64,000 nt of DNA from Ophiura sarsii. Taxonomy: Eukaryota > Echinodermata > Ophiuroidea > Amphilepidida > Ophiuridae. The notes beneath the pieces are model-generated. The model made no database searches and was not told the DNA's origin. It worked only from the letters and a program-made list of their open reading frames with translations. Position 1 is the first letter of the stretch. Each line of letters begins with the position of its first letter. Positions 33,131-44,811 of this stretch are shown here, piece by piece. The translations under genes and the position numbers were made by a program. Location of the stretch: positions 70,231,062-70,295,061 of the forward strand of contig CM069446.1 of NCBI GenBank assembly GCA_035610835.1, in the 5' to 3' direction.

Positions 33131-33962
33131 AGACTGTAGGTGCAAGCACACTGATTAAGGCTTGTACAACTCATAGCTTGCCAGTATGGTGGACATGCTT
33201 GGCAAGCATAATGTACAGTATAATAATCGGTCTTTGCTACAACTTTAGTCAGCGGACATTCTTGAACTTTGGAGCATGTGACGTCAGAATTGGGTCAATT
33301 ACTCCTGGCAATAGGTAGTGACCCCCTGTTTTTGTTGAGTGATGCTTAACTAAAAATGTCTTCCTTGACGCCACTTTCGTAACACTTTCTTAACCTCCTT
33401 GACACCTCTCTCTCAAACCAATGAGCATCCCTATCCAGTATCATGACTTTGTCTAAGTCCACATGATGTTCAGCTGACGAAGGTTGTAGCAACAATTGAA
33501 ATAAAACATTTATTTCTTCCTTGTGTTGAGACTTAACAGTGAACTTCAATACTGACAGTGTGTGTCAAAAAGAAGTTGTACTGGAATGAATATGTTTTTC
33601 CCAAAAAAGACTAAACAAATTTGACAAACCAATGAAGCATGTATTCAAAGAGTTTATTCTTCCGCTCGTATAAAACGTTTTACTGAAATTGATCCTTGCT
33701 GTAGGGAGTGATGCCTGTTTTAATAAAAGAACTCTTTTTAGTATAAGGGCTGTCCCCGAAATGCTAATATTCGCTTTAAATAGGCATTATTGGTTTGTCG
33801 AATTTGTTTGATTTTTTCAATCATGTACAACTTCTCTTTGATTCAAACTGTGTTTGAGTATGACTTTATAAGCCATTACCAAGTATACATGTATTAGTAC
33901 TGCCATAGGCTCCAAGTCAGGTTTGGCAGGAATGTAAACTGGCATGTAAAGTAGTTGTAACA
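33131..33962. other. No gene; Penelope-like remnant
   Basis: Apart from the fragment at 33346-33549 I see nothing. Confidence 0.5.
33346..33549 (-). pseudogene. Possible Penelope-like C-terminal fragment
   Basis: The minus-strand frame contains E-H-H-V-D-L-D-K-V-M-I-L-D-R-D-A-H-W-F-E-R-E, which resembles the segment after the GIY-YIG core in Penelope-like elements (from memory). The rest is degenerate. Confidence 0.5.
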
Positions 33963-34202
33963 CTATAGTTTGATCAGCTCCAAATTGGTGAAGCCTTCTT
34001 ACAGCAGCAAATTAATACATAAGAGTGCAGGCAAGCTAAAGACAACAAGTGCACTGTATATGTGCATCATATGTGTGGTGCGTGCATGTAGCCAAAATCG
34101 AGGGCGTGGGGCCCTAATCTTGCGAGTACACTTGGATTACTTTTGCGCGCGGAAAGATAAAACCGAATATTTCTCGCCAATTTTGGACTGATTCAACTAT
34201 AG
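33963..34202. mobile_element. TCCAAATTGG TIR element, copy 1
   Basis: CTATAGTTTGATCAGCTCCAAATTGG at the left and the inverse (CCAATTTTGGACTGATTCAACTATAG) at the right, 240 bases. Related copies lie at 41130-41340 and 56465-56669. Confidence 0.75.
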
Positions 34203-35117
34203 CTTCATCACCTGACTATGGCTGGGCTTCATTCCTATATTCATGTTCATGTAGTTTGTTTATAGTTTCAATAATAACCTCACTCAATTTGTTTACAGGT
34301 CAAGGCGACAAGAAAAATACCCCCACTTTCTACAGTACCGACTGACCCATTTAATACATGAACACCAAATATTTGAAACATTTTGATTTTTTTTTAAACA
34401 TTTTGATATTTAGAATGATTTTATTTTTTTGAATTTTTTGTCATGTTTGTAGTTGAAATTTCACCAATATGTTCATGAAATGTTTGAAAAACAAACCCTA
34501 ATAAAACCCCGACAGAACCAACCTGAGAGCTTTGTTCGCCCGTACAACAGTGTTTATTGTAGCCTATAATAAACTATATGCACCTGAAAAACCTTTCTTT
34601 TACAGCGCGACTCATGTGTCATAGCTCCTCTGTCCATAAACCTGGACCTATTATAGGCACTGCTATTGTATCTATTTCTTTCCCCTGATGATCTCATTCC
34701 CAAAACCACTCCTTTGGCGTATGGGCTAATATAAAAGTTTGTGTCATATTCTGAGCAATATGGCATATAGTATATCTGCTAGCAGATGACAAAGGGTTTT
34801 TGTTTTTTGCCTGAACTATATGGACCTGAAAAATCTTTCTTTTGTAGCGCAACTCATGCGGCGTAGCTTCTTTATCGATAGACCTGGATCTATTCTAGGC
34901 ACTGTTATTCTCTTATTGTGTCCATTTCTTTCCCTGATTATCTCATTCCCAAAACTACTCCCTTGATGTTATAGCCGAGACTAATATATATTAGTCTCAG
35001 GTTATAGGGCTAATAAATATTTTGAAATGTTATGTCAGAATCTGAGCAATATGACATCTGCAATCAGATGGCGAAGAGAACCTGACATAATGACACCAAT
35101 ATGCATACTGTTGTTGA
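34203..35117. other. No gene; ~245-bp tandem duplication
   Basis: 34566-34788 and 34813-35068 are diverged copies (ACCTGAAAAACCTTTCTTTT, GCGACTCATG, TCTCATTCCCAAAACCACTC, CTGAGCAATATGGCAT). Nothing coding is seen. Confidence 0.6.
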
Positions 35118-35282
35118 TACAGGGGAACCTCGTTAACACGAACTCTGTTAACACAAAGTGTTATTCAAGTCTCAAGCCTATGTTTTACCATTATAATATT
35201 ATGACTGGATAACACACATTTCTATTAACACAAACTAAAATGCATGGCCCAGGCTACTTTGTGTTAACAAGGTTCCACTGTA
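35118..35282. mobile_element. pogo-like MITE
   Basis: CAGGGGAACCTCGTTAACAC at the left and GTGTTAACAAGGTTCCACTG at the right, flanked by TA. The ends resemble pogo/Tigger inverted repeats. No open frame. Confidence 0.7.
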
Positions 35283-36336
35283 CAATGATACCAATAATTC
35301 AGACAAAACATATTGTGTTTTTTTTCATAGGTACATTTTCTTTTAATAATGATAATCACTTCTCATAATACAAAAAGACATTCGTCATTTCATGATGGCC
35401 TGCTGCTTTAATAATTATCATTTAACAGAGGCAGTTTAATGATTAAAACAAAAATCTGAGTTAAATATCTTTAGTATGAACACATTAAAGACTTGATGCA
35501 CAAGTAAAACATGATCACGTACAGTGACAGTGAAATCCCACGTCTGCCACCAATTTGAATACCAAAACACACTTGCACACACAAAGCATACTGTACAGGA
35601 ATAGAACGTAAAAGTACAGTGTGAAATTTTAGTAGTTCTTTGCAAAAAACATTCCCGCTCTTTCCGACTCATCCTGACGCACTTGCAAATGTCAGTTCCA
35701 GCATTTTGTTTAGATTATTTCTATACTCTAGTGGAATAACTCAATATTTTCATCTGCAAATCAGTCGAATGTCGTCATATTTTTTAACTTTGTGTTCGTT
35801 TTTAAATGTAATGAGGTCTAACGATATTAAAATTTACACTGCTTTTTGCAATAAAAAGATGAAATAATCTTAGAATTAGTAAAACAATTTGCAAATATTT
35901 ATTTCATGATTCTGCACCTTTTCCTCATAAATATTGGGCACAATTTTCAAAAATTTGCATTTTGTTTAAAAGGATTGGCCTTTGATTTGAAAATTCTAAA
36001 AATTCTTTGAATACATGTGCATATTGTGTACTTCAGTTGGGATATAACACAAGCATTGATTGGTTGAATTGAAAACATTTGCATATTGTGTACTTCCATT
36101 GGGACATAACACAAGCGTTGATTGGTTGATTTGAATACATTTGCATATTGTGTACTTCCTATGGTTTACAGGTGGCCTTAAAACATAGTGAAATCAGCTT
36201 TTATTTGATAAATTCTTTAAGAAATTTACTCAAAAATGAAATGCATCTGGCCTGCAGGAAACATGTATGTTGAACACAAAACATTGATTGTATACATTGA
36301 ATATACTATGTATGTTAGAACTGTCAACTGGCATGG
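35283..36336. other. No gene; ~70-bp tandem repeat
   Basis: About three units at 36010-36165 with ATTTGCATATTGTGTACTTC and GATTGGTTGA. The remainder is AT-rich. Confidence 0.6.
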
Positions 36337-36566
36337 TTAACACTTTCCACGTGGCTATTAGTTTCACCACATACAAAACAGATTTTCTGAAACCTTCCCC
36401 AACTTTCAAAGTCTTATCTTAAGAATTCTGAACCAATACTAGGCATGTTTGTACTTATGTTAATCCATTTTTCATGGTTATTCCAAATATGGTGATGAAA
36501 TTCAATAATTTGGACATTTTTAAAAACAATTGTGAAATTTTGGAACTGCCGTGTGGAAAGTGTTAA
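36337..36566. mobile_element. TTAACACTTTCCAC TIR element, copy 1
   Basis: Ends GTTAACACTTTCCACGTGGC and GCCGTGTGGAAAGTGTTAAC. Internal blocks match the other copies (AACCAATACTAGGCATGTTT, GTGATGAAATTCAATAATTT). Confidence 0.8.
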
Positions 36567-36825
36567 CAATAACATTAGGAGAGTTATTTTTTAAGTATGT
36601 ATAGTTATAAATCACATCGATGATGAATTGGTCTAGTCTATACACAATATGTGGTATGCAAGCCACAAATTGCAGGATTGAAATGTATATTTGGTATATA
36701 ATCAGTATGCAAAAATAGCTGTCAAACATCTGTTTATAGAAGTTTTATTCAAGATCATGTACATCGCAGAGTAAAAAACCCAAAGACAGAACAGAACTGT
36801 ATAAAAACTGAAACAGGAAACAAAG

Positions 36826-37047
36826 ATATGTGTTGTTCTGTCACAACCTTGTATGTTTTTCAGGCCCTTCAGCACGTAGAAAGTAAAACTGCCATGCCCG
36901 ACGATAATGCACATGAAGTGTTGCTTTATACATGTTCAGGGGCAAGTGCATTTCAAGGTTTTGATAGAATTGTGCTTTTGGCCCTTAAACATCTTAAGAG
37001 CAGACTGCACAAAGATTATAGTTACATAAAAAGTATTACTTTATACT
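36826..37047. repeat. Dispersed repeat, GGCCCTTCAGCA family
   Basis: Shares CTTGTATGTTTTCAGGCCCTTCAGCA, ATGTTCAGGGGCAAG and AAGTATTACTTTATA blocks with 48705-48800 and 63773-64000. Another end is at 37320-37350. It is a mobile or recombining repeat, not a gene. Confidence 0.65.
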
Positions 37048-37315
37048 AAGGTCCGAAGTTTACCGCTTTGTAAACTGTCGAATTCCGCGTTTTTTCCGCT
37101 TTGTAAATTTTACTTTTTTTACGATCTATAAAACCAAAATAAGCACTTTACAGAAAAACACATACTTTTTAGGTTTTATTGCGTATCATTTTTTAAATAT
37201 TTATATTGTTTTATTCTTTGGACGTTTTTTGTGCATTTTCCCCCCTTCTTTTCATCAAAATGTCGTTTTCCGCGTTTAACCTCAATTCCGCAACGCGGTA
37301 AACTTCGGATCTTAC
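37048..37315. mobile_element. AAGGTCCGAAGTTTACCGC TIR element
   Basis: Left AAGGTCCGAAGTTTACCGC, right GCGGTAAACTTCGGATCTT. Length 268, no open frame. It splits the dispersed repeat ending at 37047 and resuming at about 37320, so it inserted into that repeat. Confidence 0.75.
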
Positions 37316-37493
37316 TTATACATGTTGAAGGGCCAGAAGGAGGTTTCTGACAGAACAACGATGATAAGAAACGGGGGAATTAGTATTGATAAATATAAAG
37401 TTCTTGGGAAATGTTACAAGTAGTACAGTGCGCTCATCTAATGATGTTTTTGAATTACAACAAGATGCTATCGTACCACGTGTTAAGTTTAAT

Positions 37494-37585
37494 ATACAGG
37501 GTGGTTCAAAAAAGTCTGACCAACATTTTCTTTTCTAATACATGTTTATAAATCTCCTTGCATCTTTTTTTAAACCACCCTGTAT
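37494..37585. mobile_element. Mariner-type mini element (92 bp)
   Basis: TACAGGGTGGTTCAAAAAAG at the left and TTTTTTTAAACCACCCTGTA at the right, with TA at both ends. Confidence 0.7.
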
Positions 37586-39159
37586 GAGCTCCAGGGTGAA
37601 TGTTCACAAAATTTGAAATTTGAAAATGGTCACTCTCCATTATGTGTTCATTTTAAAAAGTTTGTTGTTTAGTTATGTTTGAGAACTGTTATAATTTCTT
37701 TTTTTTAATGCCATCCGTTACCGAAACATTTTCAGTTCTTGACAAATGTCTTCCTTCTACTTAAACTAAAGAATTGTTTACAGTTTTGATTAGAATGATC
37801 AGAATCAGTAGCAATGATGATATTATGAAGGTTCTGATCCAAATTGATAAACTTACTGTGAATGTTTCGGCATTGCCTTTCTCAACAAATGTTTGATTCT
37901 GGTGAGCTATTTACTGTCACCGACGCTAGAGGGAGTTTTCCCAGCGGCAGTTTTAGAGTTGTCAATTCGTTACTAGACTTCAGACAGTAAAAGTTCATCA
38001 AAAACATATGAAAGGAGATACTGCCCCTCTTCTCTGTTCATGGTGGCTTCCTGTCGTAATCTGACTTAAGTCGCAAAATAACTAAACTGTTTTAATAAAA
38101 ATGTGTCAGTACTATTTTTCTACCTTTTTTGTAATAAATACAAATTTTGTATGTATTTTAATAACATTTTGTCTTTCTGAAGTGTTCTTTTCTCTCAGTA
38201 ACCGCAATACAGACCACCATCCAATGTAACATTTACAGAGATTTGTTGCTTTTTATTGGGTTTCCAATATTTTATTGCATGATTACTGATATTCATAAAA
38301 GACTATTTAACAACACAATGACATGTTTGCTCACATTCACACAACATATTATTCTTATTATACAATTTTGGTCATACCGCAACATTAATTATTTACTACA
38401 AAAGTGGAGACGTTCGCATTCACAATGTTTTGCGATTTCGTCCCCATTGAAAAACAAATCGGCATAGTGATTAATTTAGTTGTTTAATTTATAATTTTAG
38501 ATATGTACTTCAGAAGCATAATTCACGCATTTTAAAAACAAAATGTGCGTAACTGTTAAAAGATGTACCGTATTCTCTATATTAAGCGCTATCATGGCTA
38601 TAGCCATGCTTTCTCACTGTTACACAATCCCATGTAGTAAATGGCAATCTTTGTACACGTTTAAAGATCTTCGGGTCCATGGATTGCATGCAATATATAT
38701 GTCACATCAGTACATGAATAAATAATAAAATTATCTTGTACCTATTGCAAATCTATGATTTGCGCTTGGCTATTAACTGCTCCAGTTTTACATCACATGT
38801 CAATGAGCAGGGGACCTCCTCCACGCCCCCTGCTATGTAACCAATTGCCTTTTTCCTCAAATTTGATACATTTTACTTTTCAATCGCACATGGTTTTCCA
38901 CTAGTGAAACGGTTGCCAAATTCGACAGTGTCGATGATAAATTATTTTAAATGGGGTACGGTATCTTAATAAGCGCCCACCCAAAAGGACTTTGCACTCC
39001 GGGCTCTTAATAGGGAGAATACGGTAACTATGGAAACCATATTTCAATTCTGAACACAAGCGTTAATAGAACCAAGGATCCGTGGTAGTACAAAGGCCAA
39101 TGGCAGGCCATATTTCTGTGTACCGTTACATTATGAACTGTGTAAAATTGTTGCATATA
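37586..39159. other. No gene; Penelope-like 3' remnant and a TIR pair
   Basis: 37855-38060 reads on the minus strand M-N-R-E-E-G-Q-Y-L-L-S and carries TTGAGAAAGGC / GCCGAAAC, as in the element at 21005-21540. TACCGTATTCTC (38565) and GAGAATACGGTA (39017) may bound another TIR element. Confidence 0.5.
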
Positions 39160-39421
39160 TGTGACCTGTCACATCAAAATATACCTAGATAAGGGTCTTT
39201 TTATCCAATAATGTCTCATTTTAATATCATCAAAACATGTAAAAATCAACCTTTAATTGATAACTTATAATTGATATTTAGCCTTAAGTATCGGGAAATA
39301 TGATGAATAGACATCATGAATAGACGCTTTATTATTTCTGTATCTTTTTCAAGACATTTTTCTTTATATCTAGAAACTAGAAAAACCGACAAGAGGTATG
39401 TTTTGATGTGATGGGTCACAT
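39160..39421. mobile_element. TGTGACCTGTCACATCAAAA TIR element
   Basis: Left TGTGACCTGTCACATCAAAA with ATACCT, right AGGTATGTTTTGATGTGATG with GGTCACA. 262 bases and no open frame. Confidence 0.75.
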
Positions 39422-40811
39422 GTTACAAACTGTATCAATAATAAATTGTCTCATACAATTACTCTGGAAAAAATAATAGCCAATACATATCATATCTGGG
39501 TTTTTAGTGACGGCCTTCTTTTTTTGTGATAAAATAAAAAGACACATTTCACAATCGTGACCAAAATCCTTACTGTCCTCCTTTAAAATCAAATCACAAA
39601 TATAAAATACACAATCCTCGCTATTATAACAATTATCAAAACAATTATAGCTTAAAATATTTAAAAATGTTCATAGTGATGATGATAATAATAATAATAT
39701 TAATAATAAAACAAGTCTCATTATGTATGTACAGAACTTACAGCTATTTAAATGAAACCACTATTTGATTACAAAATATGTATCCATAGCCTCATACCAT
39801 GAGGCTCAGTTCACAACTGCTCAGGCCAAAAAAAAGTAAATACTTTGTCTCGGCAACCTTTTGGCTAAAAAGCTTTAATGTGCTTTTTTCCCATTTTTCT
39901 TTTTACAAAAATGAGCTTTGTCCTATGCAATTTTTTCTTTATTTTACATAAGAATACTAGCTATGTCCTATAATTATGTGATTTGATTCAAATACCTGTA
40001 TATAAACTTTACGTACGTGGCCTTTCCACGTACAGTATATCTACGAACGGCTGTGAAAATACTAGCATTTTGGGGGACGAGTTTTTCGATACTTCGCCGA
40101 TTTCAAATTTTACATTTCTCATTAAAGATTATTTTTTAAATGGCTGCCGCCACGGGTAGTGCTAAGCGCAAGTCTCATTTTAAAATCAATGAGCGTCGGC
40201 TGCCGAGACAAAGTTTTAGAAAATTGGCCTCATACATCAATGTACTAAGAAATGCACTCGGTGGGGATTTGGTAACCATACCTATTCACTAACAGAAGCC
40301 ACATTTCTTAGCACATAAGCATATGAGAGTATGTAGACTTTGCCCTGGTTATGAGGATATCAAATTTAGTCTCTCGCATCAATTTATTTGCAATGTTTAT
40401 TTAACATTATACGAAAAGGCAATAGTAAAGCAATGTTTTTGCAAGCGTTTCTATTTAACGTCTGCTACTTTCCACACATAAAGCACTGTATCTACTTGGT
40501 TGTGCAATAATCCACTAAATGACAAATCGAATACCTCCCAAGACTACATAGCTACCATGATTAGCACAGGGGCTTTGCAAATAGAACTTGTCCTAAATAA
40601 CATTAAATCAAAAAAGCTGCAATGGAGTTTGCGAATACCACTGGTAGACTGAACCATTCCGATCTCCATCGTTTACAAATAGCCCTGGGTTCTGTAGTAA
40701 TAGAGGGACTGAGGATTCAGCCTATACCACAGGTCGAAAATGCAAACTTTTCCCTAACGGTTTCTCCAGATTCCAGAGCATGAAAGACTTACACAGTATG
40801 GAGAGGAACTA
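39422..40811. other. No gene
   Basis: AT-rich sequence with no coding signal or clear repeat. Confidence 0.55.
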
Positions 40812-41069
40812 TAACACTTTCCACACGGCTATTGGTTTTACAATATTATATATACAAAAACAATATTTTTCAGACACATTTTCCAACTTTCAAGGTCTAT
40901 TCAAAGGATTACTGAATTAATACTAGGCATGTTTGTACTTATTTCAATGCATTTCTCATGTTGATTCCAAATAATATGGTAATGAAATTCAATAATTTTG
41001 ACATTTTTGAAACAATTTATTAAATTTTGGAATGTCGTCTGCAGATGCCTGCCGCGTGGAAAGGGTTAC
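40812..41069. mobile_element. TTAACACTTTCCAC TIR element, copy 2
   Basis: Start TAACACTTTCCACACGGC; right end GCCGCGTGGAAAGGGTTA. Internal blocks match the other copies. Confidence 0.8.
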
Positions 41070-41129
41070 AGAACAATAATACAACAATCATCGAACCTAC
41101 TGGCTGCAGGGTTGAAACAAGTATAATAC

Positions 41130-41340
41130 CCTTTAGTTTAATCAGTTCCAAATTGGTGAGAAATATTTGGTTTTTATCTCTCCGCACGCAAAAGAAATCC
41201 AAGCGTACGCGCACGATTATGGCCACAAGTGCACATGCACACGGTTTTTGGCCCCACGCATGCGGTTGTTGCCTTCATGTGCATCTTCTGTATTCATTCG
41301 CAGAATGAGGCTTCACCAATTTGGAACTGACCAACTATAA
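41130..41340. mobile_element. TCCAAATTGG TIR element, copy 2
   Basis: TTTAGTTTAATCAGTTCCAAATTGG at the left; CCAATTTGGAACTGACCAAC at the right. Open frames on both strands are by-products. Confidence 0.72.
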
Positions 41341-41369
41341 CTAATTTGAGCCATGGTAAATTAATGTCT

Positions 41370-42060
41370 AAATGGGGAGAGAATTCACTGAGAGATTATA
41401 CGGAATAAAGCTTATATAATATCTGAATAAAGTTTCCACACTAGACTAGTGACACCTTACATGATGAAGGTAGATCCGTACAGGCAAAGTTAGTCTAGGG
41501 TAAAGACTTCATTGAGGGATTATATGGAATAAAGCTTACAATATCTGAATAAAGTTTCCACACTAGGTTAGGGACACCTTACATGAAGGTAGAACCGTAC
41601 AGAATAAGTGCTGGTGTTACCTTCATGTACGTATAAAGGGAGGCAAAGTTAGTCTAGGGTAAAGACTTCATTGAGGGATTATACGGAATAAAGCTTACAA
41701 TATCTGAATGAAGTTTCCACACTAGACTAGTGACACCTTACATAAAGGTAGAACCGTACAGGATAAGTGCTGGTGTTACCTTCATGTACGTATAAAGGGA
41801 GGCAAAGTCAGTCTAGAGTAAAGACTTCATTGAGGGATTATACTGAATAAAGCTTATAATATCTGAATGAAGTTTCTACACTAGACTAGTGACACCTTAC
41901 ATGAAGGTAGAACTGTTCAGGATAAGTGCTGGTGTTACCTTCATGTTCGTTTAAAGGGAGGCAAAGTTAGTCTAGGGTAAAGACTTCATTGAGGGATTAT
42001 ACGGAATAAAGCTTACAATATCTGAATGAAGTTTCCACACTAGGCTATAGTTTTCGTGAC
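41370..42060. repeat. ~160-bp satellite, about 4.5 copies
   Basis: Units contain AGGCAAAGTTAGTCTAGGGT (near 41482, 41640, 41810 and 41959), GATTATACGGAATAAAGCTT, AAGTTTCCACACTAG, GACACCTTACATGAAGGTAG. Spacing is 150-170 bases. Confidence 0.88.
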
Positions 42061-42073
42061 ACCTTACATCAAA

Positions 42074-42157
42074 GCCTTATATGGCATAACCAATGCCTTA
42101 TATGGCATAATCAAAGCCTTATACGGCATCACCAATGCCTTATATGGTAGAATCAAG
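42074..42157. repeat. 21-bp minisatellite, GCCTTATATGGCATAACCAAT, array 1
   Basis: Four units of 21 bases. The inverse array lies at 45681-45773. Confidence 0.85.
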
Positions 42158-44144
42158 ATGTTCTCAGCTAAAGTTTAGTGCTACATATACATCTTGCGTT
42201 TCATATTTTCCACTTTTTTATTTTTTAGACAGATACATTTGATTCCATATATAGGTTACTAATTTAACAGGTTTGCTAACGGTTAAGTTTAAACTGCGAA
42301 CCTTTTAAACTCCCTTAAACTTGTAAACTTGTCTCTTTTAAACTTGTACTATGAATACCCATTGTAAAAGGCCTAGCTCACAATTATTGTTCCTGTTCAC
42401 AAAACAATATGCATATAATAAGGCAAGATTTGCTTCCATTCTAAATCTTTAGAAATCATAATATTTAGAAAAGAAGACGGAATTAATAGTCATTTGAAAA
42501 TAAGCTGGATGCATGAGAGATGAAAGAGGACATTTGTGTTATGCTTTTTTTCTTCTCAAAAGACACAGTTTAGCACTTTCCACACGGCTATTTAGTTTTA
42601 CAATTATACAAAACAAGATTTTTACAAAACCAAGAATTATTGAACCAATACTAGGCATGTTTGTACTTACTTTAATGCATTTCTCATAGTGATTTTAGAT
42701 ACGATAATTAAATTAAATAATTTTTACATTTTTAAACAATTTGTGAAATTTTGGAATGTCGTCTGCAGACGCCTGCCGCATGGAAAGTGTTAATTAAACC
42801 TAGTATTTCATGGGCATTTTTGTTGTTGCTATTCACAATTTACCTATAGTACCAGATGGATTGATTCACTTTCTTTTGCTCGCTCGCTCGATCAATAATT
42901 CATTCGCTCGATCGATCACAAATCAATCCCATCAAGTACATATATAATTACAAATACTTAGATAAAGCCAATATTTTCGCGTACAGATCTTCACATTTTT
43001 AAGTATCACTGACAATTTTGCGTGGGGTGTTAAAATTCAAGTCATGGCGACATGTGTAGTTACATCAAAACAATAGAAGTGACAACCTTCTCACATTTTC
43101 TTGGGCTACTAACCTTGTGAGTTCATATCCATCCAGAAAGATATATGACCCCCCCCCCCCCAACTTTTAACCTTATCCAGTAATATTTGGCACATACATT
43201 ACTGCACGTAATCCAATGCACTACCATGCCCACAACATGTGCTGGTAACCATGGCAACTCCATTCATCGATGAAAAAGCATCTCTTTCCAAGCTAATATT
43301 CGTAGCACCTTATTATTATTACAATCAAATCATATACAATTATTTTATAAAATAATTATAATTACTTAAAAAAATAACATTTCTCAATTAAAAAAAACCA
43401 CAAAATTCAATGACCATCATGCAAATATGGTGTTTGCCCAGTTTTCACACCTTCGGCGCAGTACTGCCAGTCACAAATAGTTTACTGAACACTGTTTGCC
43501 TGGGAGAGGGTGCTCAGATTTGGTTTGGTCACCCATTTCTAAGGGTGATTTTAGAAAAAAACAGTATAAGGATTTTGCATCATTTATAGACCCAATTATT
43601 GCAAATTATTGGGAAAATAGACCCAATTTTCGAAAATGTTCACAAAAATGTACCCTATTTTAGCAAAAATAGACCCATTTGTAAGGATTCTTTGTGGAAA
43701 ACAGACTCATCTGTAAAAAGTGGGGCAATTTTTATGGATTTTCCATCACAAAATCATACCCCATGTTTAGGCATTTTTTGGCAAAGAGAGGGACCCATTA
43801 GAGCGGCACATCCCTGTAAACCGTGTTAGGCGAGTACCTCCCCCCCCTTCCTGGATTGTATGATGGTCATTGAACTGTGTATTTTGAAATGAAAAAGTCT
43901 TGTTAATTTGTGAGTTGTCTAAGAACAAAGGTTAAAGGCCATCTTTAAATTACACCGGTCCATATATCTGTATTGAATATACGAGTGTATACGAGTGTAT
44001 CTCTAGTAATGGTGTCGAGGTGTCGATAATAAGAAACCCTGTTCTTCGAGTCTGATCAACCCATTGTGTTTAAAGAAATTGGGGAGGAAAAAAAATACCA
44101 ACCCTAAAATAGTTTTTTTGAGTTTATCAATAAATAGCAAATAG
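42158..44144. other. No gene; one TIR element
   Basis: Holds the TTAACACTTTCCAC copy at 42571-42793, short (CGCT/CGAT)n near 42880-42920 and poly-C near 43149. Nothing else. Confidence 0.55.
42571..42793. mobile_element. TTAACACTTTCCAC TIR element, copy 3
   Basis: Start TAGCACTTTCCACACGGC, end GCCGCATGGAAAGTGTTAA. Blocks AACCAATACTAGGCATGTTT and AATGTCGTCTGCAGACGCC match the other copies. Confidence 0.8.
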
Positions 44145-44150
44145 TTTATT
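44145..44150 (-). terminator. Possible poly(A) signal of gene 2
   Basis: AATAAA on the minus strand, about 645 bases after the stop at 44794. It is the first such hexamer found downstream. Confidence 0.35.
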
Positions 44151-44793
44151 GTGATTTTGTGTGCCATTTTTAATGATAAAAACTCCCAACCAACCGACCC
44201 AACCCAAGAGGTCATTTGCACGTAGAACAGGGTTTCTTTTATCCATCACCCTATACAGGATAAATTCCACCACTCCAAAATATAAGTGCATGCTCCTAAA
44301 GTTTGATAATAATATTATGGATGGCGTAAATGATGGTTGTTGATTTGCTACTTTTTATGTGGTATATGTGGAATGTAGCTGCACCATTTCATACCAACAA
44401 TGTAGCATAAATATAATTTTTTTAAAACATCGTCGCCGATTATTCATCCTCAAAATCAGACCCGTTTTAGTGCTTTTGTTGACACGGGTCACAGATGCAA
44501 AGCACTTCAAATGTTGACGAAACTGTGTAGGCGTTGGTATAATAGTCTGTATCCTGTATCCTCATCAAGTTTTCTGTTTCGTGTGACTTTCTTCGCAGTA
44601 TCAGTCATAGAGGTAACGCAACTTTGTTTTAAATAATGGCCATATTTTATGCTGATTGATATTGTGTTTTCCAGGGTTCTGTTCACAGTAAGGTTCTGAT
44701 GATGATACTGAGTTGTAGTGAGATTTTTTTCTCCCCTCCCCCCACCCCCATCCTTGTCTTTTCTTCTACATGTGATAGCGCGGGTGATACCTA

Positions 44794-44811
44794 TCATTTC
44801 TGCTGGAATCT
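44794..44811 (-). CDS. Gene 2 exon G: last coding codons and stop
   Basis: Acceptor TTTATCTTACAG at 44812. In phase 0 it gives R-F-Q-Q-K and TGA (44796-44794). A 3' UTR follows; the nearest minus-strand AATAAA is at 44150-44145. Another frame here is open for about 100 residues but does not match the donor phase. An undetected exon between 45793 and 44811 could change this. Confidence 0.45.
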   Translation of the reverse strand, partial: RFQQK

